Under the pieces are notes generated by a model, which was not told the DNA's origin, did no database searches, and saw only the letters and a list, made by a program, of their open reading frames with translations. A program made the translations under genes and the position numbers. Below, in pieces: positions 17,958-26,184 of a stretch of DNA of 64,000 nucleotides; within the stretch, counting starts at the first letter, position 1, and every line of letters starts with the position of its first letter. Where the stretch lies: NCBI RefSeq assembly GCF_017114945.1, contig NZ_JABXKQ010000183.1:39280-103279 (forward strand), given 5' to 3'. The stretch is from Nostoc sp. JL34 (GTDB taxonomy: Bacteria; Cyanobacteriota; Cyanobacteriia; Cyanobacteriales; Nostocaceae).

Positions 17958-18539
17958 ATGTTATTACCGATATTGATTCTGCCACCTGATGTTAATAAAA
18001 GTTTAAATAATTTAGTTGACTTAGCCAATCAAAAAGCTTTAAGCCCGTGGGTGTGGAAATTGATTGAGGCAACTATTGCCCAATTTTCATCCCTACCTGT
18101 TGCTGCAACTACCTCTGGAAAAATCAACTATTTACCAAATTGGCTGCAACAAAGTCCAAGTAAGGCATACACTGGCAAATACGTCTATGTGTTTGCCAGT
18201 CAGATGCAAAAAAGCCAACAGCATTTACAGGAGATGACTCCAGCCGAAAGGCAAGGATTATTAAGACAGCTTAAATTAGATTATAGCCTGATTCTTATAG
18301 ATTATTTTACCACAGATAAAACACTCAAAGATAAAATTGATAAATTTATCAATACTATATTTTATGCTAATATTCCTGTGCCCCAAATAATCGAAATTCA
18401 CATGGAGGTAATTGAAGATTTTTCTAACCAGCTAAAATTAGAAGGAAGGAGCAATGAAACGTTACTGGATTACCGTCTAACGTTAATAGATATCCTGGCT
18501 CACCTGTGCGAACTCTATCGGAGTTCGATTTCTAAATAA
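17958..18539 (+). CDS. kaiA: KaiA, circadian clock protein (short form)
   Basis: 193 residues. The C-terminal four-helix domain (about residues 100-190: LLRQLKLDYSLILIDYFTTD, FINTIFYANIPVPQIIEIHM, LIDILAHLCELYR) matches KaiA and binds the KaiC C-terminal tail to stimulate autophosphorylation. The N-terminal pseudo-receiver domain of the about 284-residue unicellular KaiA is missing; a linker-like segment of about 95 residues takes its place, as in filamentous cyanobacteria. A stop codon immediately before the ATG rules out an upstream extension. It is followed by kaiB (106 bases) and kaiC (79 bases). Confidence 0.93.
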   Translation: MLLPILILPPDVNKSLNNLVDLANQKALSPWVWKLIEATIAQFSSLPVAATTSGKINYLPNWLQQSPSKAYTGKYVYVFASQMQKSQQHLQEMTPAERQGLLRQLKLDYSLILIDYFTTDKTLKDKIDKFINTIFYANIPVPQIIEIHMEVIEDFSNQLKLEGRSNETLLDYRLTLIDILAHLCELYRSSISK

Positions 18540-18645
18540 TTAAATTTATCGATGTATATTCAACTGGGAACAAGCTACTGCTGTTAGTGACTACCAATGC
18601 GCGAAAGGTCTTGTATTTCTATGATCGTGACTAGCCATTAAGTAT

Positions 18646-18957
18646 ATGAATAAAGCCAGAAAAACCTACGTTCTCAAGCTTTACGTAGCAGGGAATACAC
18701 CTAATTCAGTCCGAGCATTAAAAACACTCAAGGATATTTTAGAACAGGAGTTTGAAGGTGTTTATGCTTTAAAAGTGATCGATGTCCTGAAAAGCCCGCA
18801 ACTGGCAGAAGAAGATAAAATATTGGCGACGCCGACATTATCTAAAATTTTGCCTCCACCCGTTCGCAAAATTATCGGGGATCTTTCAGATAGAGAAAGA
18901 GTATTGATTGGATTAGATTTGCTCTATGAAGAACTGAGTGAAGAAGATTTTGAATAG
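18646..18957 (+). CDS. kaiB: KaiB, circadian clock protein
   Basis: 103 residues, the standard length. It has the thioredoxin-like KaiB sequence (TYVLKLYVAGNTPNSVRALK, VIDVLKSPQLAEEDKILATP, PPPVRKIIGDLSDRERVLIG). KaiB binds the CI ring of phosphorylated KaiC after a fold switch, sequesters KaiA and so drives dephosphorylation. The acidic tail (EELSEEDFE) is typical. No strong ribosome site is seen before the ATG. Confidence 0.97.
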   Translation: MNKARKTYVLKLYVAGNTPNSVRALKTLKDILEQEFEGVYALKVIDVLKSPQLAEEDKILATPTLSKILPPPVRKIIGDLSDRERVLIGLDLLYEELSEEDFE

Positions 18958-19036
18958 TCTGATTTTAATCATAAAAAATTGAGTACAAACTTTAGTAATA
19001 AAAAAACAGGTTTTAATACCAATTGATTATCAAGCA

Positions 19037-20599
19037 ATGATTGAAAACGAGCAAGTAGAACCAAAGCAAACACCGATAATTAGGGGTGTAGAAAAAATTC
19101 GCACGATGATCGAAGGGTTTGACGATATTAGTCATGGTGGTTTACCAATTGGTAGAACTACCTTGATCAGTGGTACCTCCGGCACAGGCAAAACTTTATT
19201 CTCTCTTCAGTTTCTCTATAACGGTATCACCTACTTTGATGAAGCAGGAGTATTTGTTACCTTTGAAGAATCACCCAGTGATATTATTAAAAATGCCCAT
19301 GTTTTTGGTTGGAATTTGCCACGCCTAATTGAAGAAGGCAAGTTATTTATTCTTGATGCATCTCCCGATCCAGAAGGTCAAGATATCGTTGGTAATTTTG
19401 ACCTTTCTGCACTCATTGAACGCTTGCAATACGCCATCCGTAAATACAAAGCTAAACGAGTTTCAATCGACTCAATAACGGCAGTATTTCAGCAGTATGA
19501 AGCGATGGGAGTAGTGCGACGCGAGATTTTTCGCCTGGTAGCACGTCTGAAATTACTGAATGTCACCACTGTAATTACCACTGAACGTAGTGAAGAATAT
19601 GGTCCTGTTGCCTCTTTTGGAGTAGAAGAATTTGTTTCTGATAATGTAGTAATTGTTCGCAACGTTTTAGAAGGAGAACGTCGCCGTCGCACAATTGAAA
19701 TTCTTAAATTGCGCGGGACAACTCACATGAAAGGCGAATATCCCTTCACGATTACTAACGAAGGAGTTAACATCTTCCCACTGGGAGCAATGCGCTTAAC
19801 TCAACGATCTTCTAATATTAGGGTATCTTCTGGTGTCAAAACCTTAGATGAAATGTGCGGTGGTGGTTTCTTTAAAGATTCAATTATCTTGGCAACAGGA
19901 GCCACCGGTACTGGCAAAACCTTGCTAGTCAGTAAGTTTATTCAAGATGGCTGCCTGAATGGAGAACAGGCAATATTATTTGCTTATGAAGAATCACGCG
20001 CTCAACTATCTCGTAATGCTTCTTCTTGGGGAATTGATTTTGAAGAATTAGAAGATCAAGGTTTACTCAAAATAATCTGTACCTATCCAGAATCAACAGG
20101 TTTAGAAGACCACTTACAAATTATTAAATCAGAAATTGCTATCTTCAAGCCAGCTCGTATCGCCATTGATTCCCTTTCAGCACTAGCTAGAGGAGTAAGT
20201 AATAATGCATTTCGGCAGTTTGTAATTGGTGTAACGGGTTATGCTAAACAAGAAGAAATTACTGGTTTCTTTACCAACACAACTGACCAATTTCTAGGAG
20301 CGCATTCGATTACTGACTCTCATATCTCCACGATTACCGATACAATTCTAATGTTACAGTACGTAGAAATTCGCGGAGAAATGTCGCGGGCAATTAACGT
20401 GTTCAAAATGAGAGGCTCTTGGCATGATAAGGGGATTCGTGAGTATAATATTACTGCTGACGGGCCCGATATTAAAGATTCTTTCCGAAACTACGAACGG
20501 ATTATCAGCGGTGCTCCTACTCGCGTTAGTATCGATGAAAAGGCGGAACTTTCTCGCATTGTTAGACGTTTTGAAGACAAACAGAGTTCCGAACCCTAA
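19037..20599 (+). CDS. kaiC: KaiC, circadian clock ATPase/kinase
   Basis: 520 residues with duplicated RecA-like domains. CI has Walker A GTSGTGKT (46-53) and catalytic Glu77-Glu78. CII has Walker A GATGTGKT (288-295) and Glu318-Glu319. The phosphorylation sites Ser431 and Thr432 lie in DSHISTITDT, and the numbering coincides with the Synechococcus protein. The C-terminal A-loop/tail (from about 485) is present for KaiA binding. All key residues are intact. It autophosphorylates, dephosphorylates and slowly hydrolyses ATP to keep circadian time. It is the last kai gene of the cluster, followed by hgdD on the same strand. Confidence 0.98.
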   Translation: MIENEQVEPKQTPIIRGVEKIRTMIEGFDDISHGGLPIGRTTLISGTSGTGKTLFSLQFLYNGITYFDEAGVFVTFEESPSDIIKNAHVFGWNLPRLIEEGKLFILDASPDPEGQDIVGNFDLSALIERLQYAIRKYKAKRVSIDSITAVFQQYEAMGVVRREIFRLVARLKLLNVTTVITTERSEEYGPVASFGVEEFVSDNVVIVRNVLEGERRRRTIEILKLRGTTHMKGEYPFTITNEGVNIFPLGAMRLTQRSSNIRVSSGVKTLDEMCGGGFFKDSIILATGATGTGKTLLVSKFIQDGCLNGEQAILFAYEESRAQLSRNASSWGIDFEELEDQGLLKIICTYPESTGLEDHLQIIKSEIAIFKPARIAIDSLSALARGVSNNAFRQFVIGVTGYAKQEEITGFFTNTTDQFLGAHSITDSHISTITDTILMLQYVEIRGEMSRAINVFKMRGSWHDKGIREYNITADGPDIKDSFRNYERIISGAPTRVSIDEKAELSRIVRRFEDKQSSEP

Positions 20600-20600
20600 A

Positions 20601-20650
20601 TTTAGTATCGTAGTATATTCTTTCCTAAGTTTAGTATCGTGCTATATTCT
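20601..20650. repeat. 21-base direct repeats between kaiC and hgdD
   Basis: TTTAGTATCGTAGTATATTC (20601 on) and TTTAGTATCGTGCTATATTC (20630 on), 19 of 21 positions identical over 21 bases with a 29-base period, lie just upstream of hgdD. They could be regulator binding sites. Confidence 0.5.
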
Positions 20651-20702
20651 GTGGTGAAGAAAGGTTTTCTGCCGCTAGATTGATTTTCGTGTGAGGGATG
20701 CG

Positions 20703-22976
20703 GTGAAAGGACAGCAATTATTTTATAGCTTCTTACCTGGTGTAACGGCAGCGGTCTTAACAACTCAGCCTGCTTGGGCTGGTACTGCAAAACTAACTGA
20801 GGTACAACTGGCGTCTTCTCCTAGTGTTTTGACTTCTACTTATGGTCAAGACTTGGTTGTGGACACCATGAATACGCAACTGCCTAAGGGTGCAGATGTT
20901 AGTGTTCCAACCCTAGTACCTGCTTTTGGTTTTACTAAACTTAGTGTGAAGCCTTTAAGTAATAACAGTATTCCAGTATTTATGACTGAAAATACTGTTG
21001 TGCCAATAAAACAAGTACTTAAGAAAGATGAAGGTAGATTTTTCAGTTTGACACCTACCTCTAATCCTTCCCAACAGCTTGATGTCAGCCGTTCTGCTCA
21101 AAATAACCAAAAACAGAGTAATTCAAGTGCATATTGGCAGAAATTAAAGAAGAAAGTAGTTCCCAACTACACTTCCAAACCTCCTTCTGTCCAAAAAGAA
21201 ATTTTGTTCCTGTCTGCTGCACAGCAGCCAGTAGTTCAAAAGATAAATACTGTTACTCAGTTGCAAACATTTTTACAAACTTCAACCACAGGTGCAGGAG
21301 CAGCAAAACTGTTGTCAGCGCAGAGGTGTCCACAGGAGTTAGGAAAAAGCAAAACTGACTCCTTGGCTGATTTGCTACTAACTTCAAGCACCTGTGGCCG
21401 CTTGGCTCAGAGTAGTACCCCAATTCCGACAGATTCGACGCCAACTCTCACTGTGCCAGGAACCGTAACTCCTACACCAGGGGGTTCGGTGCAACCCGTC
21501 ACTGTGCCGGAAACCGTAACTCCTACACCAGGGGGTTCGGTGCAACCCGTCACTGTGCCAGGAACCGTAATTCCTGCACCAGGGGGTTCGGTGCAATCTC
21601 CCACTGTGCCGAGAACCGTAACTCCTTCGCCCTCAGGGCCGGTGCAAATTCCAGAGAACCTGATTCCTAGCTCAAATCCCCTGCAATTTCCCACCAAATC
21701 GGAGGAAGTGAGACTTCAGGGAAATCAGCCAATTAGTTTGGCACAAGCTCTGGAATTAGCACGGCGTAACAATCACGATCTACAGGTGTCCTTATTGGAG
21801 CTAGAACGCAATAAAGCGGCTCTACGCGAGGCACAAGCTGCTTTATTGCCCACTCTTGGTATTAGTACGGATATTACTCGCAGTCAGTCTGCTAGTAGTC
21901 AGCTCTCGTCGAAACTTCAAGAACAACAGACGGGTATATCATCCCCAGATGAAGCTAGTACATCTTTTTCCGGTCAAGCACAACTGTCATATAACATCTA
22001 CACTTCTGGGAGAGTGCAAGCTAGCGTCAGAGCCGCTGAAGAACAGGTACGTTTCAATGAGTTGGCTGTAGAAACTCAGTCTGAGACAATCCGTCTGAAT
22101 GTTGCCACTGACTACTACAATCTGCAACAAGCAGATGAACAGGTACGCATTGCCCAGTCGGCTGTGCAGAACTCCGAGGCTAGTTTGCGTGATGCAGAAG
22201 CTTTAGAGCGAGCCGGGGTTGGTACACGGTTCGATGTGTTGCGATCGCAAGTGAATTTAGCAAATGCCCAACAAGATTTGACTAATGCTAGATCCCAGCA
22301 GACAATTTCCCGTCGTCAATTAGCAACTCGCATAAGTTTGCCGCAAGGGATAAATATCAGTGCCGCTGACCCTGTACAGTTAGCTGGTCTTTGGAACCCA
22401 ACGCTAGAACAAAGTATTGTGTTGGCTTATCAAAATCGTCCAGAACTGCAACAGCAGTTGGCACAACGCAATATCAGCGAACAACAGCGGCGGCAAGCCC
22501 TTGGGGAGCTAGGCCCTCAAGTTAGTTTGGTCGCCAGCTACAACCTACTAGATCAGTTCGATGATGGTGTCAGCGTTACTGATGGTTATTCACTGGGAGT
22601 TAGAGCAACCCTAAATTTGTATGATGGAGGAGCAGCAAGAGCAAGAGCAGCTCAGTCAAAAGTTAATATTGCGATCGCAGAAACTCAATTTGCTGAACAG
22701 CGCAACCAAATTCGCTTTCAGGTAGAACAAGCCTATTCTACCCAGCAATCTAGTTTGGAGAATGTTCAAACTTCTAATACCGCTTTAGAACAAGCTAGAG
22801 AAGCTCTACGTTTAGCCCGTTTGCGATTTCAAGCTGGTGTAGGCACTCAAACTGATGTGATTAACTCTGAAAACGACCTCACAAGAGCTGAAGGTAATCG
22901 AGTCACAGCAATTTTGGATTACAACCGCGCTTTAGCTCAGTTACAACGGTCTGTTACTCTCAGGGCACTACGCTAA
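20703..22976 (+). CDS. hgdD: TolC-family outer-membrane efflux channel (HgdD type)
   Basis: About 757 residues from the GTG at 20703, which has AGGG five bases upstream; another GTG at 20691 would add four residues. A signal peptide (core FYSFLPGVTAAVLTTQPAWA) precedes a long variable periplasmic segment (to about 345) holding four 17-residue Thr/Val/Pro repeats. The two outer-membrane-efflux domains follow (about 350-755: ALELARRNNHDLQVSLLELE, ERAGVGTRFDVLRSQVNLA, ARLRFQAGVGTQTDVINSE). In Anabaena a TolC homologue directly after kaiABC (HgdD, Alr2887) exports heterocyst glycolipids and also works with other pumps; the gene order here matches. The symbol is assigned on that synteny. Confidence 0.88.
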   Translation: MKGQQLFYSFLPGVTAAVLTTQPAWAGTAKLTEVQLASSPSVLTSTYGQDLVVDTMNTQLPKGADVSVPTLVPAFGFTKLSVKPLSNNSIPVFMTENTVVPIKQVLKKDEGRFFSLTPTSNPSQQLDVSRSAQNNQKQSNSSAYWQKLKKKVVPNYTSKPPSVQKEILFLSAAQQPVVQKINTVTQLQTFLQTSTTGAGAAKLLSAQRCPQELGKSKTDSLADLLLTSSTCGRLAQSSTPIPTDSTPTLTVPGTVTPTPGGSVQPVTVPETVTPTPGGSVQPVTVPGTVIPAPGGSVQSPTVPRTVTPSPSGPVQIPENLIPSSNPLQFPTKSEEVRLQGNQPISLAQALELARRNNHDLQVSLLELERNKAALREAQAALLPTLGISTDITRSQSASSQLSSKLQEQQTGISSPDEASTSFSGQAQLSYNIYTSGRVQASVRAAEEQVRFNELAVETQSETIRLNVATDYYNLQQADEQVRIAQSAVQNSEASLRDAEALERAGVGTRFDVLRSQVNLANAQQDLTNARSQQTISRRQLATRISLPQGINISAADPVQLAGLWNPTLEQSIVLAYQNRPELQQQLAQRNISEQQRRQALGELGPQVSLVASYNLLDQFDDGVSVTDGYSLGVRATLNLYDGGAARARAAQSKVNIAIAETQFAEQRNQIRFQVEQAYSTQQSSLENVQTSNTALEQAREALRLARLRFQAGVGTQTDVINSENDLTRAEGNRVTAILDYNRALAQLQRSVTLRALR
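21450..21653. repeat. Four 51-base tandem repeats within hgdD
   Basis: Exact 51-base period: 21450, 21501, 21552 and 21603. Each encodes 17 residues like TVPGTVTPTPGGSVQPV. The first two copies are nearly identical and the fourth is the most diverged. The extended proline-rich segment lies between the signal peptide and the channel domain. Confidence 0.85.
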
Positions 22977-23051
22977 CGCTAATTAGCTGAAACTCAACTG
23001 AATCAATACTTTTGACTGCTGTTGTGTTTTGTAATGCATTTTGCACCTGTT

Positions 23052-23171
23052 ATATCAAGTCCGGTTAATTACTTATGATTACCGCATCCGTGCAAAAATC
23101 AGGAAAACCTCTTTCTCCCTGCTCCCTGCCCGCTGCGGTCTAAATGATAAGTCTTTACCCGAACATGATAT
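23052..23171. repeat. Small element with terminal inverted repeats, copy B
   Basis: About 120 bases bounded by ATATCAAGTCCGG and CGAACATGATAT, with a pyrimidine-rich core (CTCTTTCTCCCTGCTCCCTG). It is the reverse complement, with substitutions, of the 6367-6494 element: both share GCATC[CT]GTGCAAAAA, AGGAAA and AATGATAAGTC blocks. Confidence 0.6.
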
Positions 23172-23220
23172 TATCAGGGCATCGCAGAGTCCAGTAGTAT
23201 TTCTGATAAAAAGCTAGCAA

Positions 23221-23263
23221 AAGCCTCGTTTTTCCAGTGTATTTACTGAAAAACGAGGCTTTT
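23221..23263 (+). terminator. Rho-independent terminator
   Basis: AAGCCTCGTTTTTCCAGT (23221-23238) pairs with ACTGAAAAACGAGGCTT (23244-23260), a five-base loop and one unpaired base apart, followed by TTTTT. It lies 245 bases after hgdD, the expected end of the kai-hgdD direction of transcription. The stem is nearly symmetrical, so it could also work from the minus strand. Confidence 0.75.
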
Positions 23264-23371
23264 TAGTCAGAAAGGCAGTAGTGTAAATTTTTTTTAGAAG
23301 TTATTTAGCGATCGCTTGGGGATAATAACTCACCTTGACCCGGACGAGAAAAAACTACGGTTTTCAAAGTA

Positions 23372-23486
23372 GACGTGGTTCAATACTTTTCGGTTAAGGG
23401 GAAAAGGGAAAGAAAAAACCTTTCACCCTTTTCTCCAAACCAAATTTCAAGTTGAAAATGCTTAACCGAGAAGTATTGAGACGTAG
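23372..23486. repeat. 115-base near-palindromic element (CAATACTT/CGGTTAAG ends)
   Basis: The left arm GACGTGGTTCAATACTTTTC (23372 on, continuing GGTTAAG) and the right arm CTTAACCGAGAAGTATTGAG (23461 on, continuing ACGTAG) are inverted copies. The centre also folds (GGGGAAAAGGG...CCCTTTTCTCC), so the whole element can form one long hairpin. A degenerate relative may lie at 29122-29224. It looks like a MITE-type sequence between hgdD and the FkbM gene. Confidence 0.6.
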
Positions 23487-23560
23487 TTTATCTAAAATAA
23501 CCACTGTTGTACCAGAAAACGAAAAAAGGCGGACGAGAGGATTACGTGAACAAAATCTGA

Positions 23561-24340
23561 TTAGCAACTACGAACCCAAATCTCACCATATCCGTCTTTC
23601 CCAAGGTCTGCCACATCTTCAGGAAAGCGCTTGAGAAACTCATCTGGAGTCAACCATTCTTGAAATACAAATGAATGCATTTCAGCAGGTACAACATTAA
23701 TCAGTATCTTTCCAAGATGGGATAGGTAATCTATACAAGCAGCAGTGGTATTAATTTCGCGTTCTGTTATATGATATTCAAATGACAGTAAAGAAATGGG
23801 TTGTGTTAGCCCTTTCAGAACTTCAAGCTCCCACCCTTCAACATCAATTTTGCAGTAGTCTGGTTTTCCAAATTCATCAATTGCGCGATCAAGAGTTGTG
23901 ATAGAAACTTGAATACTGCTTTGTACAGTGCCTACCCAATCCTCATAAAAACTTGCGATTCCACTTCGTTCGCGAGTGTACAATGTTGATTCTCCAGGTT
24001 CTGCACCAACAGCCTTTTGAACCGGATGAAACTTACTGCGATAATGACTGCATCGGGCTTTCATTTCTCTCATGCATTCCGGCTGGGGTTCAAATGCCAC
24101 AACTTTTGCACCTGTTATAAGAAAAGCCTCTGCTTTTGCACCTATGTTTGCACCAATATCGAAGCAAAGACTATCAGAATCTAATAGCTTTGAATAGAAA
24201 GAAACTTCTCGTTGAAAAAAAGCTGACTGCTCTTTGAACTGGTCTTGATTTAACGACCGATATAGATTCCTAATTGGTCTATATAGACCAGTTGATATAG
24301 AAAAGTTCTTCACAAGAGATTTTATTCCAGTAATTTGCAT
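23561..24340 (-). CDS. FkbM-family methyltransferase
   Basis: 259 residues. SAM-binding motif I is CFDIGANIGAKAEAFL (about 58-73), followed by VVAFEPQPECMREM, and the FkbM-typical DYCKIDVEGWELEVLKGL (about 165-182). Members methylate oxygen on sugars, glycolipids or other metabolites; the acceptor is unknown. GAGG upstream of the ATG may be the ribosome site. The gene is alone on its strand, bordered by a palindromic element, and may belong to surface polysaccharide modification (weak inference). Confidence 0.85.
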   Translation of the reverse strand: MQITGIKSLVKNFSISTGLYRPIRNLYRSLNQDQFKEQSAFFQREVSFYSKLLDSDSLCFDIGANIGAKAEAFLITGAKVVAFEPQPECMREMKARCSHYRSKFHPVQKAVGAEPGESTLYTRERSGIASFYEDWVGTVQSSIQVSITTLDRAIDEFGKPDYCKIDVEGWELEVLKGLTQPISLLSFEYHITEREINTTAACIDYLSHLGKILINVVPAEMHSFVFQEWLTPDEFLKRFPEDVADLGKDGYGEIWVRSC

Positions 24341-24370
24341 ATTGTATTAACCTCAATCAGCAATTTTCGA

Positions 24371-24399
24371 TTCAAAAAGTATAAGGTATGTGCTATAAT
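24371..24399 (+). promoter_or_regulatory. Sigma-70-like promoter candidate
   Basis: TTCAAA (24371-24376) and a perfect TATAAT (24394-24399) are 17 bases apart, pointing toward the gene at 24625. The -35 is weak, so this is a candidate only. Confidence 0.35.
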
Positions 24400-24624
24400 T
24401 CACCCGTTAATAAATATGACAGTAATTTCAGTAGATCGAAACCTTTTGTAACTTGAGAGTAAATAAGGGTTTCAGGGCAAACGCATCTAAATTCTTCTTG
24501 AGGCCACTAAAGTCTCAAAGCAAGACTTTTATCAACAGGTCTATTGTATTAGTCAAATTTGGACTAACATAACTGAGTGTCCGTAGTTTACCGCCGTAGG
24601 CATCGCTCGCCTTGTCAAAGACTC

Positions 24625-25002
24625 ATGACTAAAGTAACATCTCAAGAAATTGCACAGTTTCGCTCTCAATTGGCAGATGATCCTAGCGATATGGAAGCGC
24701 TGGATTTGATTGAAGACTGTGATGGAGATTTAGAAGATGCGGCAATGACTCTAGCGATTCGGGCAGGACAACAACCAGAAAGAGCAAATTCCGAGTGGTT
24801 AGATGCTTTGGCTAGAAAATGGCGTGTGGTCATTTGCGAACAAGAATATCGGGAAGATTTGCTTAATACCTCACTTCAAAAGATGATGGAACATCTAAAA
24901 ACAACACCAACGTTTCCTAAGCTTTTGGCAACGCCAGTTTTAATATATGTGCTCAAACAAGGCGTGAACAATTTTTGTGAGCCACTAGATTCGCTAAAGT
25001 GA
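24625..25002 (+). CDS. Conserved cyanobacterial hypothetical protein
   Basis: 125 residues from the ATG at 24625 (MTKVTSQEIAQFRSQLADDP). The longer frame from 24577 begins with Arg-rich repeat-derived sequence and is less likely. The protein is soluble and acidic in its first half (SDMEALDLIEDCDGDLEDAA) and more basic/hydrophobic later (FPKLLATPVLIYVLKQGVNN). No domain was recognised. The next gene follows after 103 bases on the same strand. Confidence 0.6.
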   Translation: MTKVTSQEIAQFRSQLADDPSDMEALDLIEDCDGDLEDAAMTLAIRAGQQPERANSEWLDALARKWRVVICEQEYREDLLNTSLQKMMEHLKTTPTFPKLLATPVLIYVLKQGVNNFCEPLDSLK

Positions 25003-25105
25003 CCAGCCGACATCTTGCACCTAATACTCAATACAAGATTGATTCGACCAGGACTGATACGCTGTTAATTAAGGCAAAACTTTTATTAGACAAATTGTAA
25101 AATCA

Positions 25106-25615
25106 ATGAATTACCTTGTTGCCGTATTACCAGACCGCATTCAAGCCGAAGCTGCTTACTTAGCTTTAGAAAAAGAAGGCATAAACAGTACTATTTTGGG
25201 GAGGGGGTATAAAACGGCTGACGAGTTTGGCTTAATTGACCCCAAAGACCAGGCTAAAAAGCAAGCAAAACAGATGGCAACCTGGCTGATACCATTTGGC
25301 TTTTTTGCAGGTTTTACATTCAGCCTAATCACTGGTTTAAATACTTTTGCCTGGGCGGGTGAAGTTGGCAATCATATCGTTGGTGGACTGCTGGGTGCTG
25401 CTAGTGGTGCTATGGGTGGTGTGTTTGTCGGTGGCGGTGTCGGTTTACTCATCGGTGGTGGTGATGCTTTACCTTATCGCAATCGCTTAGATGCGGGTAA
25501 ATATTTAGTTGCCGTTCAAGGTTCTGAAACTCTTACTCGACAAGCAACTCGAATATTACGTCAGTTTGATCCAGAAAATATCCAAGGTTATGCTGACACA
25601 AATACTGTGTATTGA
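25106..25615 (+). CDS. Glycine-zipper membrane protein, function unknown
   Basis: 169 residues: a soluble N-terminal part (LVAVLPDRIQAEAAYLALEK), then two hydrophobic glycine-rich segments (about 55-78, WLIPFGFFAGFTFSLITGL; and about 90-118, GGLLGAASGAMGGVFVGGGV), and a soluble tail ending in a DUF1269-like pattern (YLVAVQGSETLTRQATRILR). Such glycine zippers pack membrane helices. The GNAT gene's ATG follows the stop codon directly (zero gap), so the two are probably translated together. Confidence 0.7.
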   Translation: MNYLVAVLPDRIQAEAAYLALEKEGINSTILGRGYKTADEFGLIDPKDQAKKQAKQMATWLIPFGFFAGFTFSLITGLNTFAWAGEVGNHIVGGLLGAASGAMGGVFVGGGVGLLIGGGDALPYRNRLDAGKYLVAVQGSETLTRQATRILRQFDPENIQGYADTNTVY

Positions 25616-26140
25616 ATGAATCATCGTTTACAGATAACGACACAGCGACTTGAATTGCTTCCCTGTTCCTTGGGAATGGCGCAAGCCGCTGTGACAAAAA
25701 ACAAATCTGAAGTAGAAAGGCTTTTAGGGGTATGTGTTCCTGATGATTGGTATGCATCTGAGGTGCTAGATTTTTTCCCAATGTATGCCCAGATGCTAAG
25801 AAATGATCCTTCCCAATTGGGTTGGGGTGTGTGGCTGATGATTCACATCCCTGATTCTACCCTCATTGGTGATTTGGGATTTGGTGGCAAACCTAATGAG
25901 CAAGGAACTGTAGAAATGGGTTATGAAGTGCTATCTGCCTATCGTCAGCAGGGATTTGCTTTTGAAGCAGTAGAAGCATTAGTAAATTTTGCCTTTACTC
26001 AGCCAGAACTTAAAAGGATTATCGCTCATTCTCCAGATGATCATGCTGCCTCAATTCGCATTCTGAAAAAGCTAGGAATGCAACAAATTGGTAGAGATGA
26101 AAACCTGCTGAAATGGGAATTAAAGTTAGAATCAAGATAG
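25616..26140 (+). CDS. GNAT-family N-acetyltransferase (RimJ/RimL-like)
   Basis: 174 residues with the RimJ/RimL acetyltransferase pattern: TQRLELLPCS at the N-terminus, the core strand MGYEVLSAYRQQGFAFEAVE (about 102-121) that forms the acetyl-CoA pyrophosphate loop, and AASIRILKKLGMQQIGRDEN near the end. Family members acetylate N-terminal or side-chain amines on proteins or small molecules; the substrate is unknown. Its ATG abuts the preceding stop. Confidence 0.85.
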   Translation: MNHRLQITTQRLELLPCSLGMAQAAVTKNKSEVERLLGVCVPDDWYASEVLDFFPMYAQMLRNDPSQLGWGVWLMIHIPDSTLIGDLGFGGKPNEQGTVEMGYEVLSAYRQQGFAFEAVEALVNFAFTQPELKRIIAHSPDDHAASIRILKKLGMQQIGRDENLLKWELKLESR

Positions 26141-26184
26141 TTATAGCAAATTAATTCTCAATTCATAACTCATAATTTTTAAGA

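Noticed and set aside
21384..21697. Minus-strand frames with repetitive Cys/Trp/Gly sequence (e.g. CTEPPGVGVTV)
   Set aside because: They are only the antisense reading of the 51-base tandem repeats in hgdD.
23452..23634. Plus-strand frame starting MKMLNREVLRRSLSKI
   Set aside because: It begins inside a palindromic repeat and overlaps the end of the FkbM gene; composition is repeat-derived.
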